Assembly (NCBI GenBank): GCA_944548615.1
Contig: CALYMY010000068.1
Location: 27,501-91,500 of the forward strand
Direction of reading: 5' to 3'
Source of the DNA: Micropterix aruncella
Lineage: Eukaryota > Arthropoda > Insecta > Lepidoptera > Micropterigidae
DNA: 64,000 nt
The notes under the pieces are model-generated. The model searched no databases. It worked only from the letters and a program-made list of their open reading frames with translations, and was not told where the DNA came from. Position 1 is the stretch's first letter. The number at the start of each line of letters is the position of its first letter. A program made the translations under genes and the position numbers. Of the stretch, positions 31,773-42,990 are shown piece by piece.

Positions 31773-31784
31773 TTCCTTTTTCGT

Positions 31785-32105
31785 TTCGGACGGAAATGTA
31801 TTTCTTCTTCTGATGTTTTTCTTCTTCCGTGACTTACTATCTCGACTTATTCAAAGTACTTTAACTTTGAAGGCCAAGTTCTCAGGATGCATAGTTTCAA
31901 ACTAAAATATTCTTCTTCTTCTTCTTCCTATATTCTTCTTCTTCTGTGAGTTTCTCTCCCGCCTTATCTAGAGTGTTTTAAAACATACATAATTGCTCAG
32001 GATGTATAGTTACGGACGAAAATATTATTTTTCATCCGATATTCTTCTTTTTCAGTGGGTTCTTATTCGGCGTTATCTAGAGTGCTTTAAGAGATACCCA
32101 AGTAC
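31785..32105 (+). repeat. three diverged tandem units of about 110 bp
   Basis: Each unit has a TTCTTCTTC-rich head, a CTTATCTAGAGTGCTTTAA-type core and a CTCAGGATGYATAGTT-type end (near 31880, 32005 and 32090). They run directly into the G-rich block. Confidence 0.65.
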
Positions 32106-32107
32106 TT

Positions 32108-32515
32108 AGAATGCAAAAGAGGTTTATGGGGGAGGGGGGGCTGTTGGGGGTGAATGTTTGGGGGTTGGGCTGATGGGGTGTTAGGGGTAAGGGGGCGTTG
32201 TGGGGCAGCTGTAAGAAGGGGGGGAGGGTAGCGTTCAAAGTTAGGAGAGGATTGAGAGAAGGAAGGTTGAACGGATTGGGTGGCGGGGTAAGGAGGAATG
32301 GTAAGGGGGAGAGTAGGTCAGGAGGAAGACGGGGGTGGGAGAGAGGGGGGCGAGGTTGAAGGGAGGGGGAGTAGGGGAAGTTGGGGGAGGAGAGGAGGGA
32401 GTAGAGGGGAAGGAGGAAGGGTAAGGGGAGGGGGGTGGTTGAAGGGCGTTAGGGGGAAGAAGTGAGGGTGGGAGAGAGGAGGGAAGGTTGAAAGGGGAGG
32501 GGGGTAGGGGGAGTT
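32108..32515 (+). repeat. G-rich, purine-biased block
   Basis: About 400 bp with the plus strand almost free of C and dense in GGGG runs (GGGGGAGGGGGGG, GGGGGTTGGG). Many sets of four G-runs could form quadruplexes. No coding sense. Confidence 0.85.
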
Positions 32516-32519
32516 AGAA

Positions 32520-33019
32520 TTATGAGACGGAATAACAGTATTTATAGTACAGGCCGTCTTTTATGGAAAATGATAAACGGAGACGCTTAAATGTTGAACC
32601 AAACAATTTTCGTGTTACTTTTTTGGCCGACCACCCGACGAGCAGGGAAATTATTGTGAATATCCATTTTGGTACGATAACGTCCATTTCCAGGTTCAAG
32701 TCAGTCTCTGTGTATGTGTGTGTGTGTCTGTTTGTTTGTGTGTATTGTAATGAGTGCCGATTATTTGGGAAACTAATGTTAATAAGAATTTTTGAATTAA
32801 AAATGAATTTCATGAATACGCAAACAAAAAGGTGAGGGTTTTCGTTTTTATGAATGTCAGAATGACCAGGGCGCCAGTTCCGTATTCACTACTTGGTTCG
32901 GTTCACTCAAAACTGCATGTAAGGGCTCCCGACGGCTAGGAGGTCCTACCATTGGGAAGCAGCACGGGTAGGTAGTGCCGGTAGCTAACAGCCCTCAGGG
33001 TGTGGTGAAACTAGCCTAT
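32520..33019. repeat. dispersed-repeat arm and TG microsatellite
   Basis: GGCCGACCACCCGACGAGC and a TGTGTGTGTGTCTG tract (32710-32740). The remainder is unassigned. Confidence 0.4.
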
Positions 33020-33425
33020 CCGCCTGTAATGCGAGAGTACCTGCGTTGCAGGCAGCCGACCTTGACTTTACGGGAAAATCTCTCACGGGGCATTGTGGCC
33101 TGAACAAACACATGTTCAACCTCAAGCTCAAAGACACAAAAATGTGCAGGTTCTGCCAAGGGGCAGAGGAAACTCCCCAGCACCTCATGTGCGAGTGTGG
33201 CCCGCTGATGCGTAAAAGATACAACCACCTGGGTGGTCACTACCTCCAACCTGAGGAGGTAAAACAATCTGGCGCCAAAAGCCTGCTGCGGTTCTTAAAT
33301 GACACGAGGCTTAGCGCAGAACTATAGTAGGTGGCGAGCACAATAGATCAGCAATGGTCGCAGTGTTACAAGGCTCATAAAGACCTTAGAAAAGCCCCAC
33401 TCAACAAATAAAAAAAAAATAAATA
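33020..33425 (+). pseudogene. RNase H-type LINE, extreme 3' fragment
   Basis: A 93-codon plus frame (33046-33327) contains LTGHCGLNKHMFNLKLK, CRFCQGAEETPQHLMCECG and LLRFLNDTRL. This is the C-terminal zinc-binding end (C-x2-C-x7-H-x4-C type) downstream of RNase H in I/R1/LOA-type LINEs. The tail is AATAAAAAAAAAATAAATAC. Heavily 5'-truncated. Same superfamily as 38993-40892. Confidence 0.75.
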
Positions 33426-33548
33426 CGGGAAAATCTAGATTGATGGGAGAAGTTAAATCGTAGTTTAATTAAGAGGTATTAAGTTTTAGATTTGGAATAA
33501 TTTAATTGACATAATTTAATTGGGATGATTTAATTGAAGTAATTTAAG

Positions 33549-33895
33549 TTAATTTAACTATCCTCCATGATAGCGCCCAAATGATAAATCGGATTGAGCT
33601 GAAATTTCATAGCAAGGGTTGAAAATATTTTGATTGAAACCGGTCCGCCAGGAAGTGCACTAGTCATAGATCATCCTCGAAGTATTGGAATTAGAGACTC
33701 GAAATTTCGTACGCAAATGCCTTTTTTCAAGTCTAACTCTAATATTTCGAGATTAAGGTATGTTGGACAGATTCCTGGTGGACAACCACAACTCATGCTA
33801 TGACCAAATGATTCCCGCATCTCAAATTTCAGCTCAATCGGATGAAGCGTCTGGGCGCTATCGTGGAGGCATACACAAACACACATACACAAAAA
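33549..33895. repeat. foldback element with inverted arms
   Basis: The left arm CCTCCATGATAGCGCCCAAA with GATTGAGCTGAAATTTC mirrors the right arm (reversed: CCTCCACGATAGCGCCCAGA, GATTGAGCTGAAATTTG). Partial copies occur at 3495-3600, 5140-5250 and 30255-30540. Non-coding. Confidence 0.65.
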
Positions 33896-34436
33896 TGCGG
33901 TAATATTACTTTTCTTCTGCTAGGAAAGTAAAAATAGGTTTTTAGTAGCATTTTATATAAAAGCAAAATGTGCTATTAATTGAAACTCACTGTTTAGGTT
34001 TTCAATAGATATTTGTCGGTCTCTCTTCAATAATAAGATGCAGGGCAGAGGAAAGTATTGAATATATTTTACCTAACCTCACCGTTACAAACAAACCACC
34101 TCATCGGTTACATATTAAGAATAAATAAATCATTGGTATAAAACGCATAAAATTAATAAAACACATAAAAAAATTCTTTAAATTACTGCTAATTATTATT
34201 ATTTAAAAAAACACAATTTTAATTTCTGTTGCGTATTGTACTAATATGGACTAATAGATATGCATACCGATGACAATTTAAACGTCTTTAAGGTGAAGAC
34301 AAATTAATATAAATTGTAATATAACATTAAATAAAAATGTAAATGTAAAAATATAAATGAAACATTTAACTGTTCCATAAAATAATTACCGTACCGTTTA
34401 TCCATCAAAGCAATAATAATATTTAAAATTATGCGT
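33896..34436. other. 3' flank of CRAL-TRIO gene A
   Basis: AT-rich. No polyadenylation signal within the first 100 bp that I would trust. Confidence 0.4.
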
Positions 34437-34591
34437 TTAGTCTAAAGTTAATTGACGAAAAGATCCATCGATTCCAAATAACCCATGCACAAAACTCTCT
34501 GCAGGTCTTAGCCTTTCATTTGACTGTAGAATCTCCTGCCGGATGTTCCACTGTATCTCCTTTTCTGAACACAGTTCATTCTCCCAATCAT
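34437..34591 (-). CDS. gene A last exon
   Basis: Acceptor TTTCAG at 34593-34592. It completes an Asp and encodes DWENELCSEKEIQWNIRQEI to GIDGSFRQLTLD, stop TAA at 34439-34437. Carries the C-terminal motif that gene B lacks. Confidence 0.8.
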
Positions 34592-37500
34592 CTGAAATAT
34601 AACGAATTTGAATTTTAAACGATCTTAAAATTACATAAACCATGAGTCAATATTTGTGTTAAGACCCAGTCTTCAAAAATTCAAGATTAACGGTTTTTTT
34701 GGCGTAAATATATTTATATTTAATTTTAGGTATGATATATAGGTATTATAATGAATATACTTATATAATTAATTATGTCCATGTTATGTAACTCTATAAT
34801 GAATTAAGTCCATGAACTAAATTAAATGAAATATAATATGTATAAATATTATGTGATAATCTAGATAGACTCTAGGATTTTTTAAATTGAATTCTTATAA
34901 GAGGTTTTTGATGAGTGTAATATATCCTCTGTTGTATGTTAATATAAAAAAAATATTTAGATTTTATCAAAATAGCGTTTTTCGTACATTTTTGATGACT
35001 GGTTGGAGCCTAATAAAAATAATTTTAATAATTGCAATATTTTAGGGTCTCTTTTTTAACTACCAGGCTGTTTAAAAAATGACGAAACTTTTGTAGGCAA
35101 AAATAAAATTATTCATACAAAATAAATTTACTCTAATATCCTACAAATTACTCCACTTGGTAATACACACATTGTTCCCAGCGGTTCCACTATAGTTGAG
35201 AACACCGCTGGAGATGTATGAAATTGGGCCGTCGCATTACGTATAATGACTTCGAATCGGTCCCTTGTACATAGATAAGGGTTCAAGCTAAAAGTCACAA
35301 GGATACATTCCTAGGGAGTAGGGAGAATGATCAACCACTGGAATGCCAGAAGTGGGCGAAGACCAAAGTCTAATGGTTGCTAACAGTTCTGGTTCCTCGG
35401 TCGGCCCAAATCACGGTTCAAAGAGGGACGAAGAGGGACTCGACCTGGCAGGGCCCCTGTGAGCTCTGCTTGTGGCTATATCCTGCAGTCGGAGGCTATT
35501 GGGATCAGAAGCGTGGATTCGGGGAAACGCCTCGGGCGAAACTGGGTGGTTTGCCTACCAGGCTGCGCTAGCCAAGCTTACGCAATCCGGCAAATAACCG
35601 GGGGTCTGAAGACAAATGTTTCCTAAAGAGCGAGGGTATCTGTTGACGTGGCGTCACCTATCCTTAGAAACGATCCGATGACACCGTGATCCCGAGTGAC
35701 CTTGACAGGCAAAGGACGCCACGGATCTGCAACATGAATTGCCGTTAACGTCAGGTATAGGCCGCGCAAGCGACTTTGAATCCGTGATCAGACTGGAGGG
35801 CGAAGATATCCCATCCAAATATGGTAGTAAGGTCCCGAGGTCAGCCCGCTGCTTTCACTTTCCGTCACTCGCGGCAAGACGTTTGGATTGTTACGGGCTT
35901 GTTGGCGTAGCTAGTCGGTGGACTGTGTTGTTTCTACATAAGTCTCTGCGTTCACTCCATGGGAGCGGGAATGATCTAATATCGTTGTACTTCCTGGGGT
36001 GGCGGGTTCTCTACATCGTCCAAATTTCGTCAATGACATTGGCATTTAAGCTTGTTGGGTCATATCTTGTTGGGCCACTCATGTGCGGCCATATTGTAAG
36101 CGGTTATACCGCGTATACTCGTGGGATAGTCCCTGAAAGCATGTCGGATTTTATGAATGGTTTCCACTTGGGTATTGCAAGGTTTTAGTGTATTATTTTG
36201 GTAGTAATTTATTCCAATATCTAATAAATACTTCCATCCTTGATAAATCCGACAGATCGTCATCGGCCGATATCGTGCTTCATTGGTTTACAAGAAACAT
36301 AAACTATCAATTTCAATTTTTTTTCAATTTCAATTTATTTCCAAAAAATCTTAACAGATTGTAGAAACTTAATATTTAGGTACATTTAAATTACAGTATA
36401 TTAGTTCGTTTTTACAATATTTAAATTTATCACCACGTACATACAGTTACTTCTTTATTGCTTTTAGTATATTAGTTCAGTAATTAATACAGTATATTAG
36501 TTCGTTTTTACAATATTTAAATTTATCACCACGTACATACAGTTACTTCTTTATTGCTTTTAGGGCATCCAAATCATTTTTAAGATTTATTTACTAAAAC
36601 CACAAATTAAAATAATTGATAAAAATAATCAAGAAATTAAAATCAGAAAAAGTCAGAATAATTAAAAAATACTACTTAAAATTGTCAAAAAAAATGACCA
36701 AAAAATTTGAAAAATTATTTAAAATTAACAAACTCATCGATCGAGTAAAAAGCTTTGTCTAATAAGAATTCTTTAAGTAACTTTTTGAATAAGCTTTCCA
36801 CTTGAATAGTTTTTAAACTTTCTGGTAGCCTGTTAAAGTAATATGGCCCTGAGTATTTTGTGTCTTGCCTTGCTGTGTTTAGTTTAATACATGGTATAAA
36901 AATGTTTAATTTATTTCTCGTATTTTTAGTATGTGTATCTGAAAACTTTTTATAATGTGTTTCTTTATTTTTAAAAAACTCAGTTAGTAACTTAAAGAGA
37001 TAGAGTGAGGTTAAGGTGAGGATTCTTAGCCTTTTAAAATATCCTACACCACCCGAACCAACAACCCAAATACGAATATATTTAAATGGTGGAATAGTAC
37101 CCGGCGTTGTTCGGGTGGCATTCTTAGCGGGAAAATCTAATTCCTGTATGGATCCATAATAATAATAACATAATTACAAAATCTTTTCTTTTATTTATTT
37201 ACATAAAAATACATTTATTTTAAATGTTTTGTTCCACTAATACTTGAGGATATTTATGTGGACTAGTTCGCTAGAAATACCAGTACCAATATTCTGATGG
37301 GCTAAGGATTGATACTAACCTATCAGTTCATCGAATGATTTTTCATCGCCGCCATAATCCTTTGGTAAAATTTCCTTCGGTATACATCCGTACAGGCTAT
37401 CCAGATTTTTGTGTACTTTAATTCTTTGACTCAGTTTAGCAGTCAACACTGATTTTAGGATTAATAACAACTTCTCTATCGTAGGACCAGCATTCACGAT

Positions 37501-38750
37501 GTGGATACTACGAATACGGAAGCCATACCCTTGCTGTAAGATTAAGAAATCGTAATATAATAACTAGTAATAAGTTTAAACATAGTTTTCCTAAAATTGT
37601 CGGAATTTTGAAATAAAAATAACTTTATTCGTTTATATGACAAATAGCTTCTGCTACAATACACATGACAGAAATGTGAAAAAGAAAACGGGTAATTTCT
37701 TACCCACTTGCGAAATTTGCAAACAGTATGCCACATATATCACACGAAAGCTTATTATAAGTGTAACATTTCGTTATACAGCAGCTAAGCTGAAGTACTT
37801 GGCTGAAAAAGTTAGTGTTGAAATTGCAAAAAATATTATTCAATATATTTTTTTTGTGAATATCTTATTTACTTCGTTTCATTTAAACGGCGTAGTTGTT
37901 TACATTATTTATATACTTTGATAAAATATATTGGAAATATCCCACACTATTAAACTATATAGATTTTTAATAGTAAAAAAACCAGCGTAGTAGCGAGTGA
38001 GTATTTGTATTTTATTCATATTGATTTTTTATTATAATGATTTTATTACCTAATCCATTTTTTTAAATAAATTTTATATTTAGCAACATTAATTTTTGCT
38101 TTAATAATAATTACGTAACTCTCGATAATCTAACAGTGGGATTTAATAACCAGATATATAAAAGTCTGCCTTAGAAGAGGCACATGTCTAGTTAGGCGAC
38201 TTTGTCAAATAAACGATAAAATATCTTCCATATTGTTTTGCTAGCATCTCATTTCAAGTATGATACTAAATGTGTTTTGTTTTGTAAATACCGATATTGA
38301 AAATAAATTGATCATAAACAAAAAACAACAAATTGTACAATATGTTTAAGTCTTTACTTCCAAATAGAGATTTTTGTTTTCTATTAGATGGGTTGATGTT
38401 AAAAAAACACGAGTTTCTGAATTCGTTGTGTTTATAATAATAGTTTAAAGACCGCGGGCGCCGCAGCCGCGAGGCGGGGTGCAAAGGCGAGGCGGGCAGC
38501 CGAAATCGTGTCATTGCGTAGGCAGTAGGAATGAGCAGTGGTTATTTGCTGTATTTTCGGCCCGGTACAAATGGTACATATGTTAATACTAGTAGGTACT
38601 AAATGCAATTCAACATACCTTAACTATCATTTCTAAATCACTGAGCACGCTTGGGTAAAGTTTTAAAAGATGACCGAATGTTTGGTTACTTGCGTCATAA
38701 ATAAGGCAATCGCCGGCACAGTACTCGTAACGTTGTCTATAGTCGCATAT
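34437..38750 (-). CDS. CRAL-TRIO domain protein, gene A (three 3' exons visible)
   Basis: A tandem paralogue of gene B. Exons, minus strand: 38750-38619 (132 nt), 37533-37320 (214 nt), 34591-34437 (155 nt with stop). The two internal exons have the same lengths and phases as exons 4 and 5 of gene B. The protein shows ICDYRQRYEYCAGDCLIYD, then FRIRSIHIVNAGP, IPKEILPKDYGGDE, and the C-terminal HGLFGIDGSFRQLTLD, a full family ending. Exons equivalent to 1-3 of gene B were not found between 38752 and 64000. They may lie beyond the window or be too diverged or interrupted to see. A 1.9-kb LINE sits directly upstream, so whether the gene is intact is open. Confidence 0.75.
35060..35235 (-). pseudogene. 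mariner transposase C-terminal remnant
   Basis: Minus strand with stops: WNRWEQCVYYQ followed by FVGY and SKFILYE, resembling the RWxxCVxxxGxYFxGD end of mariner transposases. A terminal-repeat-like CCAGGCTGTTTAAAAAATGA follows at 35063. Only the tail of the element remains. Confidence 0.4.
35360..36020 (+). mobile_element. family DR, copy with A-B-C order
   Basis: Block A 35375-35610 (TCGGAGGCTATTGGGATCAG), block B about 35690-35810 (GGCAAAGGACGCCACGGATC, CCGTGATCAGACTGG), block C to about 36010 (CCTGGGGTGGCGGGTTC). Same block order as the 22559 copy, more diverged. No clear target duplication seen. Confidence 0.6.
36310..37045 (-). pseudogene. LINE 3' fragment
   Basis: The minus strand encodes RLRILTLTSLYLFKLLTEFF, NTRNKLNIFIPCIKLNTARQ, YFNRLPESLKTIQVESLFKK and FYSIDEFVNF, the C-terminus of a CR1/Jockey-type LINE. 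The 3' UTR contains a duplicated 74-bp segment (about 36403-36472 and 36490-36562) and ends in (TTGAAA)n at 36310-36340. Confidence 0.7.
37320..37533 (-). CDS. gene A exon homologous to gene B exon 5
   Basis: 214 nt. Acceptor TTACAG at 37535-37534, donor TAG|GTTAGT at 37319. Encodes QGYGFRIRSIHIVNAGP, SQRIKVHKNLDSLYGC, IPKEILPKDYGGDE. Phase 0 in, 1 out, as in gene B. Confidence 0.9.
37534..38618. other. gene A intron
   Basis: AT-rich, with a small GC-rich island (CCGCGGGCGCCGCAGCCGCG) at 38450-38500. No element recognised. Confidence 0.4.
38619..38750 (-). CDS. gene A exon homologous to gene B exon 4
   Basis: 132 nt, phase 0/0. Acceptor CCACCAG at 38752-38751, donor AAG|GTATGT at 38618. Encodes YRQRYEYCAGDCLIYDASNQ and TFGHLLKLYPSVLSDLEM. 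Confidence 0.85.
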
Positions 38751-38992
38751 CTGGTGGAAAAATACGTAAGGAATTAGGTGAGCATGAAAAAAATCAAACA
38801 ATAAAGTAAAACTTCCTGGAAAACAAAAATCCAAAACATACATAAATATTATAAATACAATACAAAAATCAAAGCATCGAGATTTCTCGGAAAAATAATC
38901 AGCAAATTTTTATTTATCAAACAAAAAAAAAATTGCTGATTATTTACACGAGATTGCTGATATTTACAGATACAAATTTTTATTTATCAAAC

Positions 38993-40892
38993 CCAGAGAC
39001 CATTATTGACTGGACATTGAGTATGCTATCAAATAGGAATCTGACCGTCTATCAAGGCGACACCTCCATCACGGGAATCCCTGCCAAGGGCTGTCCACAA
39101 GGTGGAGTCATCTCCCCCCTCTTGTGGAGCATCGTTGTAGACCAACTCCTAACAGATCTACAAAACCTAGGCCTCTCTGTCTACGGCTACGCTGATGACG
39201 TGGCCATAGTAGTCAGAGGAAACTTCCTATCAATACTTAAGGAGCTCATGGACAAAGCACTTAAGACCACCCAAGACTGGTGCCAGGCCAGAGGTCTATC
39301 CGCTAATCCAAGCAAGACTAAGGCCATGATTTTCACCAGAAAATACAAACCCGAACCCGTTGAGTGTCTCAAACTCTGGGATAAGGAGATAGAATACGCT
39401 ACAGTAGTCAAATACCTTGGAGTCTATCTAGATCCAAAGCTCAATTGGAAGCACCACCTCGACCGCAAGAGAACAACCTTCTATGCCTCGTTGTGGACGT
39501 GCAAAAGAGTAATGGGAAAAACCTGGGGGTTCAAACCCAGGGTCGCCTTATGGCTCTACAGGGCAGTACTGCTGCCTAGACTAACCTATGCTGCAATAGT
39601 CTGGTGGTCCAGGGTGAAAAAGCTTGAGACAGTTAAAATGCTTAAAAGCCTGAGGGCTGCAACTGGCGTCATGAAGACCACCCGATCAGCGGGATTAGAG
39701 GTGGCACTCTGCTGCCCGCCTCTGGACAAGCTCATCATCCACTCCGCCAGACTTAAAGCATACAGACTGAAGTGTTTGGGCGAGTGGAAGCGTGGAGGGC
39801 ACAATCATCCTGAGCTAAACCTCCTCCACAATAGCCCATTCACTCTGACCCAGGATCGACTACGGAAAAAAATTTCGGTAGAGAAATCCTATAAAATCCT
39901 AATCCCCACCAGGGAAGAATGGAAAAATCCGCAGTGGCTTCAAAGCCACAACGCAGACGCCTGGTTCACCGACGGCTCAGGAACAAATGGACGTTTTGGG
40001 GCAGGCGTGTACGGACCCAAAACCAACCACAGAATCAGCATCCCCCTTGGACAATACGCTACGGTTTTCCAAGCCGAGGTACTTGCCATATTGGAATGAA
40101 TAAAACTACAAAGTCGACTTGAGGTAAAAAACAGACAAATCCTCATCTGCTCTGACAGCAGAGCAGCACTGGACGCTCTGGCTAAAGCCACCACAGAATC
40201 TTCTGTGGTCTGGGACTGCATGCAGGAGCTCAACAAATTGGGAAAATCCAACAAAATCACCCTAATATGGATACCGGGTCACCAAGGCATACCCGGAAAC
40301 GAAGAGGCCGATAGACTGGCAAAACTGGGCATACTGGATTGCCCAGTGGAGCCAGCTGTAGGGGTCCCCTTCGCTACAGGTAAGAAAATCATCAGGGACT
40401 GCTTGGAGCAGGAACATCGGGCTTCCTGGATACAGAGTCAGGGATGTCGCCAGGCAAAAGCCATGATGGAGCAACCACTACAGAAGAAAACCAAGGCCCT
40501 ACTTGACATGAGCAAGAAGAACCTTAGAACCACTATCGGTCTCCTCACCGGACAAACGACCCTTAGAGCTCATCTATTCAACCTTGGCTTGACTGAGAGC
40601 AAGAATTGCCGAATATCTGGCGAGGAACCTGAAGACAGCATACACATTGTTGGCCGCTGTCCAGGGCTCGCCGCCAAAAGACACAGTTTACTGGGACGAG
40701 CCTTTCTCGAACCCAGCGATCTGCCCAACTTGAAGGTCAGTGGCCTACTTGGACTGGTAAGAAGTACCGGGCTACTAGCTGACCATTGACCTAACCACAC
40801 AGTGGGTAGTTACAAAAGACCTTACAGATCTAGGTGACATCAAGGGCTGGAAACAAGCCCCCCACTCCATCTACTACTACTACTACTACTAC
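38993..40892 (+). pseudogene. RNase H-containing LINE (LOA/R1-like), 5'-truncated, one nonsense codon
   Basis: The target duplication TATTTATCAAAC lies at 38981-38992 and 40893-40904. One plus frame runs from the truncated RT (CPQGGVISPLLWSIVVDQLL, GYADDVAIV) through KYLGVYLDPKLNW to RNase H (WFTDGSGTNGRFGAGVYG, QAEVLAILE). It is broken only by TGA at 40097-40099, then continues in the same frame (ICSDSRAALDAL, IWIPGHQGIPGNEEADRLAK) to the C-terminal zinc region, stop at 40787-40789. The zinc region has CRIS where relatives have C-x-x-C. The tail is (TAC)n, about 40871-40892. It lies upstream of gene A exons, antisense to them. Confidence 0.9.
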
Positions 40893-40904
40893 TATTTATC
40901 AAAC

Positions 40905-42536
40905 ATCTGTAATGATATAAAATCGAACGCCTCCTGTCAAATAAAATACTTAATATCTAAACCAAACCAAAGCCAAGTAAGCACACCTATTGCCATCTAT
41001 ACGCAGCAATGGGAAGGCAAGGCGAATGGTCTTCAAAACGTAAAAGTAGTAATTAGTCGATTCATTCATGATCCCAAAATTTAAATCAATTTCAAAACGT
41101 GTAGCGACATCTAGCGGCATACGCGAGAAATGTTACCAGTCGATAAGTAGATAAACTGTAAAATAAATTTTACCGACGTTGACAGGGAATACAAAAATAT
41201 ATGAAAATAAGATTAAAACTCAATAAAACAATGAAACGTTTATATATTCGTTAAAAATGAAGCGTAATAGCAATAAACCACTAAATAAAATAAAACTAAA
41301 TAGGCTTTAGAGAAAAATAAAGGAAAAATCGATGATTAAAGAAACGCCGAAATCACATACAAAAATGGGTCTTCAAAAGATGCATGATAGAAACACAGGA
41401 TATTTAGAAAGATTTCAGCGACGACACGCACTATAGACGTAGTATAGAATAAGCACTATCCCCTGAAACGAAAGTAGAACCTGAAAACAGAATAAATAGT
41501 TAGCAATTGATTTAAATAGAGCAGAAAACGAATACGCAGCCGGCTAGAAACTGACAGTTCATATTATGATTAAATTGTCGTACTTTTACAAGAAAAATCG
41601 CTACTATAGACGATAATGCTAATTACAGCCTATATAGATAGAACACACAGTAGATAGACTTACTAGAATAAAGCCAATGAAATAAGCTATTTTATGAGGC
41701 AGAGCATATATTCTGTACGATAGTTTACAGGGAGAATTTAATGTTTGAAACTGAATAAATGACGATTTGACGGAAAAATAAATCCGAATTAACCACGGCA
41801 AGAAAATGTTGCCATGTTTTGACTTCAAATAGAGTCGGAATATCGTACAAATTTTTATCACTAGAGGCGCTGTAATTCAGAAATAAAGGAAATTTTAAGG
41901 TGGACCACTAACAAAAAACAGACGAGCGTCTCAAGGAGCGTCATATTCATATTTGGCGGGAAAATTTGGAGGGAAAGCCATATCTAAAAAAACCGACGAT
42001 AATACAAATATTAGAGTATACAGAACGAAGAAGCCAGTTAAAAAGGTCATAGGTGACATATTTTTAAAGGAAACGGATGAGTAATTTCGATGTAAAGAAT
42101 TGTTTTCAAAATGGGTCACTGAAAAACCTACTAACGCCGAATAACTTTTTATAAAAACCATATAGGATTATAGTAGAAAAAAAATGAATAATAATAGCCG
42201 TAATAGTTAATGAAATAGACATACTTTTTGGAAAAATATACACGTACCTTTAGAAGCTCATAGCGCCGCGAAGAGGCAACGTAAAATTAATATATATGCA
42301 GAAATTAGATGCTGGGGATACAGATTATAAGGGAAAAATAAGGAAATCAGCTCAAATGAGTGAATTAAAGAAATAAGAGTGCAAAAATAGCTCGATGTGC
42401 ACGAAATGGTACGGAACCCCAATGCGGAAAAACGATAGTTGGTAACCAGACAGAAAAAGCATGATGGCCGCGTTATTTTGCATAGGAAGGGGTGAAAAGC
42501 ACATCTAAAAATGGAGAAATTGCCGTATTTTGAAGG
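40905..42536. other. A-rich region upstream of putative core promoter
   Basis: The plus strand is A/G-biased with no frame over 100 codons. It contains a first TTTGGCGGGAAA at 41952-41963. The bias and the promoter that follows would fit an LTR-retroelement U3 or upstream flank, but no ends were found. Confidence 0.35.
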
Positions 42537-42576
42537 GTATAAAAAGGCGGTGGGCGATGCCAAATTCAATTCAGTT
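42537..42576 (+). promoter_or_regulatory. TATA/initiator core promoter
   Basis: GTATAAAAAGGCGG at 42537-42550 is followed about 30 bp downstream by ATTCAGTTT, a good arthropod initiator (TCAGT). Spacing is canonical for Pol II. What it drives is not certain. The plus-strand gag frame lies 3 kb downstream. Confidence 0.55.
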
Positions 42577-42659
42577 TACCAGGAGATCCACCGCGTAATA
42601 ACCTCGTCACCCAAACGTCGAAAAAGTGCCGGAAAATGTAAAAGTTCAAGTTAAAACGA

Positions 42660-42692
42660 GGGAATGTGGGCAGAAATGCTGTCCACATTCCC
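42660..42692 (+). other. RNA stem-loop, 14-bp stem
   Basis: Arms GGGAATGTGGGCAG (42660-42673) and CTGTCCACATTCCC (42679-42692) pair fully with one G-U and a 5-nt loop AAATG. It would be about 90 nt into a transcript from the promoter at 42537. Confidence 0.7.
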
Positions 42693-42745
42693 ATAAAAAT
42701 CATGTAGAATCTAAGTGAAGTTTTTTTAACACATATTTATTTTAT

Positions 42746-42990
42746 TAGAAGCGGTACATCAAATATTTGGCGGGAAAGCCAACAAAATTAAACAGTGCTA
42801 AAAATTCGACGAGAGATCGACGTAATAACAGTAAAAACCCTCTATAAGCGACGCCACGTACATCAATTGTTTGGCGGGAAAGCAACAATATTAACCAGTG
42901 CTAAGATTCGTCGAGAGATCGACTTAAAGACAGTAAAAAACACATTTATATAGACGCCACGTACATCAAATATTTGGCGGGAAAACATAA
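42746..42990 (+). repeat. 103-104-bp tandem repeats carrying E2F-type sites
   Basis: About 2.4 units. Each holds GTACATCAAATATTTGGCGGGAAA (split here: GTACATCAAATA, TTTGGCGGGAAA) and GACGAGAGATCGAC-type words. TTTGGCGGGAAA occurs at 42766-42777, 42870-42881 and 42973-42984. The motif is the textbook E2F consensus. Function is inferred. Confidence 0.75.
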
